DNA of 64,000 nt, taken from the NCBI GenBank assembly GCA_963638105.1, contig CAVHPP010000001.1:1-64000 (forward strand), given 5' to 3'. The position numbers were made by a program, and so were the translations under genes. A model generated the notes under the pieces. It was not told the DNA's origin. It did not search any database and saw only the letters and a program-made list of their open reading frames with translations. Below are positions 60,095 to 64,000 of the stretch, piece by piece (positions within the stretch are counted from its first letter, which is position 1; each line of letters starts with the position of its first letter). The stretch comes from CAG-217 sp963638105 (GTDB lineage: Bacteria; Bacillota; Clostridia; Oscillospirales; Acutalibacteraceae).

Positions 60095-61660
60095 GTGTCA
60101 AACCAGATAAGGACCTATACCAAAAAAGAGCGTAATATGTACCTCACCGGTATGCTGGGTCAAAACCTGATCTACAACATTGTAGCCACAGGTCTGTATT
60201 TCTATTTCCAAAATGTAATTTGCCTGCCGGCAATGGCTTTGGGCTGGATCTTCGCCCTGGCCCGTGTGTGGGACGCCATCAATGACCCGATGATGGGCAC
60301 CATTGTGGACCGCACTCGTACCAAGTGGGGCAAATGCCGTCCGTACCTGATTATTTTCCCTGCCATTATCGGCGTGGTTACTGTCTTGGCGTTCCTCAAC
60401 GGCAACTATGCCACCGCCACTTCAAACACCCAAAAGGTGCTGATCGTGGCTTGGGCTGCCGTGTCTTACATCGCTTGGGGCATGTGCTTTACCGTGTGTG
60501 ATATTCCGCTGTGGGGCATTACTTCCCTGATGACGGAGGACGAGGACGACCGCAGCAAGCTGCTGGGCTTGGCTCGTATCGTTGCCGGTATCGGCGGCGT
60601 CGGCGTGCTGGTGGTGCAGATTGCCCAGGTGGTCGCCGAGATTTTTGTAAACAAGGGCTATTCCCAGGCTAAGGCCTCTCAGTACGGCTTTATCCTGACC
60701 GTGATTATTATGACCGTGATCGCCACTGTTCTCTTTGAGTTTGCCGGTATCGGCACCAGAGAGCGAGTGGAGCAGGCAGAGAAGAAATATACCTTTACCG
60801 AGAACTTCAAAATTATGTTCCAGAACAAGCCGTTCCGCCAGATTTTGATCTCCGGTATTCTCAGAAGTCCCATTCAGCTGTTGATGCTCATTGCCATGAC
60901 GCTGATCACTTATTACTACGCCAACGGCGACTTTATGAATGTGTTGTTGAAGGATGCAAACGGTGAGCCGGCTGGTTTGAACTGGAGCATTTTGGCGCGC
61001 CTGGCTGTGATTGCCGCCGCCGTGTTCCTGGGTCAGTTTATCGCTATGGGTATTACCCCGGCGCTGATCCGCAAGCATGAGAAAAAGAGCGTTTATAACT
61101 TCTATTCCATCGCAGGCGCCGTGCCTTATGCCCTGCTGTATGTGTTCTTTAAGATCGCCCACGGCGATGTAAAGACCTCTATGGTATGGGTGGTTCTTAC
61201 CGGGCTGTGCTTCTTCTTTTCAGGCGCTGCCATGGGCGGTATCAATGTGCTTCAGTCCGTGATGATCGCCGACTGCGTGGACTACGAGGAGTACCACAAC
61301 GGCGTGCGTACCGACGGTGTGTTTTTCTCCGGCCAGTCCTTTATCACCAAGCTGTCCGGCGGTATCGCCTCTATCCTGTCCGCTGTGGTGTACCACTTTG
61401 TAGGTTACAGCGACGCCAATATTTTGAAGCTGAATGAAGCCCTGAAGAACGGCGCAGATTTCCTGAGCTATGACGGTGGTTCCGGCGCCGGTAAGTACGC
61501 CGCCACCATGTTCTTCCTGATCTCCATTCCGCCTGCCATCGGCATGGTTCTCTCCGCATTGCCCACCATTAAGTATGCAATGTCCGATAAAGAACATAGC
61601 CGTATCCTGAGTGAGTTGGTGGCTAAGCGCGCCGCTAAGGGCGACGACAGCGCTGAATAA
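60095..61660 (+). CDS. GPH-family sugar:cation symporter 2
   Basis: 521 aa, about twelve helices, paralogue of the transporter at 57860: VWDAINDPMMGTIVDRTRTKWGKCRPYL and DYEEYHNGVRTDGVFFSGQSF are nearly identical. GTG 60095 gives MSNQIRTYTKKERNMYL, aligned with MSSQVRTYTAKERNMYL of the first copy, so the coding region is complete. It has an extra loop (GDFMNVLLKDANGEPAGLNW) near residue 280 not in the first copy. Own promoter and terminator. Confidence 0.92.
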   Translation: MSNQIRTYTKKERNMYLTGMLGQNLIYNIVATGLYFYFQNVICLPAMALGWIFALARVWDAINDPMMGTIVDRTRTKWGKCRPYLIIFPAIIGVVTVLAFLNGNYATATSNTQKVLIVAWAAVSYIAWGMCFTVCDIPLWGITSLMTEDEDDRSKLLGLARIVAGIGGVGVLVVQIAQVVAEIFVNKGYSQAKASQYGFILTVIIMTVIATVLFEFAGIGTRERVEQAEKKYTFTENFKIMFQNKPFRQILISGILRSPIQLLMLIAMTLITYYYANGDFMNVLLKDANGEPAGLNWSILARLAVIAAAVFLGQFIAMGITPALIRKHEKKSVYNFYSIAGAVPYALLYVFFKIAHGDVKTSMVWVVLTGLCFFFSGAAMGGINVLQSVMIADCVDYEEYHNGVRTDGVFFSGQSFITKLSGGIASILSAVVYHFVGYSDANILKLNEALKNGADFLSYDGGSGAGKYAATMFFLISIPPAIGMVLSALPTIKYAMSDKEHSRILSELVAKRAAKGDDSAE

Positions 61661-61680
61661 GGTCGACCAATAAAAACAAA

Positions 61681-61705
61681 AGCACCGCTGCGGCGGTGCT
61701 TTTTT
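61681..61705 (+). terminator. Terminator after GPH transporter 2
   Basis: Eight-pair stem (61681-61688 with 61693-61700), four-base loop, six T. Confidence 0.85.
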
Positions 61706-61912
61706 GTGCTCTCTATGCGTTGCACTTCAGAGAAGGTTTCTTTTCAGCTACACAAAAAGGGCACTGCAACCCCTTTACACGCTTTTTGACCGAGCGGCGA
61801 TACCGGGGGCGTATCATAACAAAAAGCGTGAATACAGCTGTTTCCAGGCCACTCCAAAGGGCAAGAACCGTGCGCACTACTGCTAAAAAGGAAATACTAA
61901 GAAATGGGTAAT
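61706..61912. other. Intergenic region without a gene
   Basis: Between two convergent terminators. Open frames up to about 70 codons cross it but start inside the terminator and have no ribosome site. Nothing recognised. Confidence 0.6.
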
Positions 61913-61941
61913 AAAAAGCGCTTCCCGCAGGAAGCGCTTTT
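61913..61941 (-). terminator. Terminator of the sulfatase-transporter operon
   Basis: Perfect nine-pair stem (61917-61925 with 61930-61938), four-base loop; five T on the minus strand. Confidence 0.8.
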
Positions 61942-61957
61942 GTGATTTTCAGGGTGT

Positions 61958-63484
61958 TTAGGCTTCTTCGCTTTCCATCAGCTTTTCGCGCTTAGCCTCC
62001 AACTCGGCCTGCGCCTGGGCTTTCACCTTGCCGGTGTACTTGTTAAAGAACATGGGGATGATGGTTAAGATGAAACCTACGGCCGGTACAATGGTCACCA
62101 GCGCCAGCAGCATTTTTTGGGTGCCGGCAGACTGCTCAAAGAAGATTTGACGCCCGGCGTTATCCACCAGGGATTTGTCTACGGCCTTAAAGTCCGTTTG
62201 CGCCAGCAGCTGACCGAACACGAAGGTGGCGATTGCGGCGTTTACCTTAGACAGGAAGGTTTGGAATGCAAAGCACACGCCCTCCTGGCGCTCGCCGGTC
62301 TTCCACTCCAAATAGTCGATGGAGTCGGCAATCAGCGCGTAGGTGATCACATTGTAAATGCCAAGGGGCAGACCCATCAGAAACAGGAAAATCCACAGAA
62401 TAAAGATGTTGATCTTGGTTACATCTTGTGCCAAAATCACATAGCAAAGGCCGTGCACGGCAAAGCCGAACAGGGCGGAGCCAATGTAGATCTGCTTTAA
62501 GCTGAACTTCTTGCGCAGCAGGGGGAAGATGGCCATGGCCGGTACCATGCCCACGCCGATGGCCACGGTCAGGGTGGTCACAATGGTGCCCCGGGGGATC
62601 CAAAAGCTATAGGCAGCCGCAGCGTCCACATTAGGTACCAGGGTGCTTTGTGCGCCGGGCAGGAAGTCCGTAAAGATCTGGCTGAAGTTGGTGTAGTTCT
62701 GAATAATAATGTAATTGCCGATATAGTCCGCGCATTGGTTGGCGGTAACCATAGTGGAGCCCAGAACGGAAGCGGCAATAACGATCAGCAGCAGCTTGTT
62801 CTTGCCCAGTACCACAAAAGTCTCCTTAAAGGAGGGGGTGTGGTCCATCTTGGGCACGCGCTCTTTGGATACAAAGAAGATGAGAATGGACAGCCCGCAG
62901 CCCAGCAGAGCGAAGATCAGGGCGCCAACAAAGAAACCTTTGTTATAGCCCATGTTGCTCTGGTACAGAATGGGCACCAGCAGCGCCGGCAGAATGCCGC
63001 CGAAGGTGGAGCCCAGACGGGCGGTGGAAATAAAGGAAGTACGCTCACTTTCCAGCGGGGTGATCACAGAGGACAGACCCCAGAAAGGCACATCCTGCAC
63101 GGTAAAGGCCACGCCCCACAGAATGTAGGTGACCAGCGCCCACACAAAAGCGGCGGTGGAACCCTCCTTAAAGGGCGCAGTAAACAGCAATATGGTGCAA
63201 ATGGCAATGGGCACCGGTGCAAACAGCAGATAGGGCCGCATTTTGCCCCACTTGGATTTGGTGCGATCTACGATCATGCCCATCACCGGGTCATTGAGCG
63301 CGTCAAAGATACGACCGATCAGGATGATGGTGGTGCCCTGGGACAGGGACAGCCCGGCGCCGTTTTGGAAGAATACCAAGGTAAACATGGACATCAGCGT
63401 ATAAATACCGGAGCGGCCGAAGGCACCCACGGTAAAGCAGATCCGCTCCTTGGTGGTTAGGTATTTCTTTTGGGGTTCGTTCAT
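61958..63484 (-). CDS. GPH-family sugar:cation symporter 3
   Basis: 508 aa, about twelve helices. ALNDPVMGMIVDRTKSKWGKMRPYLLF is the GPH signature; DYLEWKTGERQEGVCFAFQTF is the C-half loop. More distant from the two plus-strand copies than they are from each other. ATG 63484 overlaps the sulfatase stop by one base (TAATG), with GAGGAA upstream, so the two are co-translated. Probably imports the sugar freed by that sulfatase. Confidence 0.93.
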   Translation of the reverse strand: MNEPQKKYLTTKERICFTVGAFGRSGIYTLMSMFTLVFFQNGAGLSLSQGTTIILIGRIFDALNDPVMGMIVDRTKSKWGKMRPYLLFAPVPIAICTILLFTAPFKEGSTAAFVWALVTYILWGVAFTVQDVPFWGLSSVITPLESERTSFISTARLGSTFGGILPALLVPILYQSNMGYNKGFFVGALIFALLGCGLSILIFFVSKERVPKMDHTPSFKETFVVLGKNKLLLIVIAASVLGSTMVTANQCADYIGNYIIIQNYTNFSQIFTDFLPGAQSTLVPNVDAAAAYSFWIPRGTIVTTLTVAIGVGMVPAMAIFPLLRKKFSLKQIYIGSALFGFAVHGLCYVILAQDVTKINIFILWIFLFLMGLPLGIYNVITYALIADSIDYLEWKTGERQEGVCFAFQTFLSKVNAAIATFVFGQLLAQTDFKAVDKSLVDNAGRQIFFEQSAGTQKMLLALVTIVPAVGFILTIIPMFFNKYTGKVKAQAQAELEAKREKLMESEEA

Positions 63485-64000
63485 TATTTTTTCCTCACTT
63501 TCAGGGCGGGGAGAATCACAGGTGCGGCTTCTCCGGCATTTTTCATTTCACGCAGCAGCAGGTATTTCATCTCCTGGCGCACATGGCTGTAACGGGGATC
63601 GCGGATCAGGTTGCAGCGCTCAATGGGATCCTTCTCCAAATCGTAGAGATAATCCTCAAAGTATACACCGGCATTGTACTTCAGATAGCCGGTAGGCGCT
63701 AAGGTGCGCACCGCGTATTTGAACCGATCCGTGCGAATGGCGCGGCCGCACTGGCTTTCGCTGATCTGCATAAATACACAGTCGTGAAGCGGCTCTGCCG
63801 TCTGCTGCATTTGGCACAGATCCCGACCCATATAACTGGGAGGCACGGGAATGCCTGCCAGGCTCAGGAAAGTGGGGGGCAGGTCGATGAGAGAGGTGAG
63901 CCGGTTCTCTGCCTTGCCGCCGTCAAAGCCGCCGCCTTTGATGATCAGCGGGGTGTGGGTGGCGCTGTCGTGGCAGGAGCGCTTGTACTCCAAATTGCGG
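63484..64000 (-). CDS. Sulfatase, C-terminal part (continues past window)
   Basis: The frame is open from its stop at 63484-63486 to the window edge, so only the last 171 residues are seen. EYKRSCHDSATHTPLIIKG, LTSLIDLPPTFLSLAGIPVPPSYMGRDL and the late YDLEKDPIERCNL are typical of the C-terminal half of type I sulfatases acting on glycans. The catalytic Cys/Ser motif is beyond the edge. Coupled to a GPH transporter, suggesting use of a sulfated host or dietary glycan. Confidence 0.88.
   Translation of the reverse strand, partial: RNLEYKRSCHDSATHTPLIIKGGGFDGGKAENRLTSLIDLPPTFLSLAGIPVPPSYMGRDLCQMQQTAEPLHDCVFMQISESQCGRAIRTDRFKYAVRTLAPTGYLKYNAGVYFEDYLYDLEKDPIERCNLIRDPRYSHVRQEMKYLLLREMKNAGEAAPVILPALKVRKK

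Noticed and set aside
61696..61911. Open frames of 60-71 codons after GPH transporter 2
   Set aside because: They begin inside the terminator, lack ribosome sites and show no recognisable protein features.
1..64000. CRISPR arrays, insertion sequences, prophage or integrase genes
   Set aside because: No regularly spaced direct repeats, transposase, integrase or phage structural genes were found on reading the window.

Overview
This window looks like one contig from a GC-rich, low-GC-clade-derived member of the Bacillota, most likely an uncultured gut Clostridia (Oscillospirales-like). That placement is inferred from the gene set and synteny: miaB-ymcA-mutS-mutL-miaA, a sepF/divIVA/ileS/lspA/rluD division block, DivIVA, CsoR, NrdR, an Rrf2 regulator, a BY-kinase trio, a dlt operon, GtrA and GPH-type sugar transporters, strong Shine-Dalgarno sites throughout, and clear SigA-type promoters. 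Two runs of exactly ten N (25852-25861 and 60077-60086) are assembly gaps of nominal length, as expected for a scaffolded metagenome-assembled genome.

Layout. 1-9 kb: tRNA modification and mismatch repair (miaB, ymcA-like, mutS, mutL, miaA), then an HlyD-like membrane protein. 8.8-17.3 kb: a cell-division/envelope block (YggS, SepF, a long DivIVA), ileS, lspA, rluD, a HAD phosphatase and endonuclease IV. 17.4-19.6 kb, minus strand: an orphan polysaccharide-control trio (CpsB phosphatase, CpsD tyrosine kinase, CpsC adaptor), divergent from a GH63-like glycosidase and a tail-anchored metallophosphoesterase (19.8-24.2 kb). 24.2-26.3 kb: GtrA-like and CapA-like envelope proteins.

26.3-36.7 kb is a nitrogen-assimilation island: glnA with a terminator hairpin in its leader, an Amt ammonium transporter fused to a PII domain, a five-gene split glutamate synthase (amidotransferase, ferredoxin/FMN subunit, extra ferredoxin, flavoprotein, GXGXG subunit), then purF and a tRNA-Ser(GGA). 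These genes capture ammonium, make glutamine and glutamate, and pass amide nitrogen to purines.

37-46.6 kb: a 54-residue orphan protein with its own promoter and terminator, radC, an XRE regulator divergent from a dltA-C-B-D operon with operator-like palindromes between them, and a VanR/VanS-like two-component system. 46.6-49.6 kb: an HPr-kinase-like protein divergent from a LexA-box-controlled dinB, with a small partner protein and a probably leaderless gtrA. 49.6-53.7 kb: an aminotransferase, a sugar isomerase-like protein, a DMT exporter, nrdR and an Rrf2 regulator. 53.7-56.7 kb: a CsoR-regulated copper ATPase carrying a C-terminal CopZ-like domain that has its own internal ribosome binding site and ATG. 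56.8-64 kb: a lipoprotein, two paralogous GPH transporters with similar promoters, a GNAT, and on the minus strand a third GPH transporter co-transcribed with a sulfatase that runs off the window.

No CRISPR array, insertion sequence, prophage or integron was seen. The least ordinary parts are the copA/copZ overlap, the Amt-PII fusion with its tandem upstream terminators, the dlt/XRE intergenic region and the 54-residue protein.
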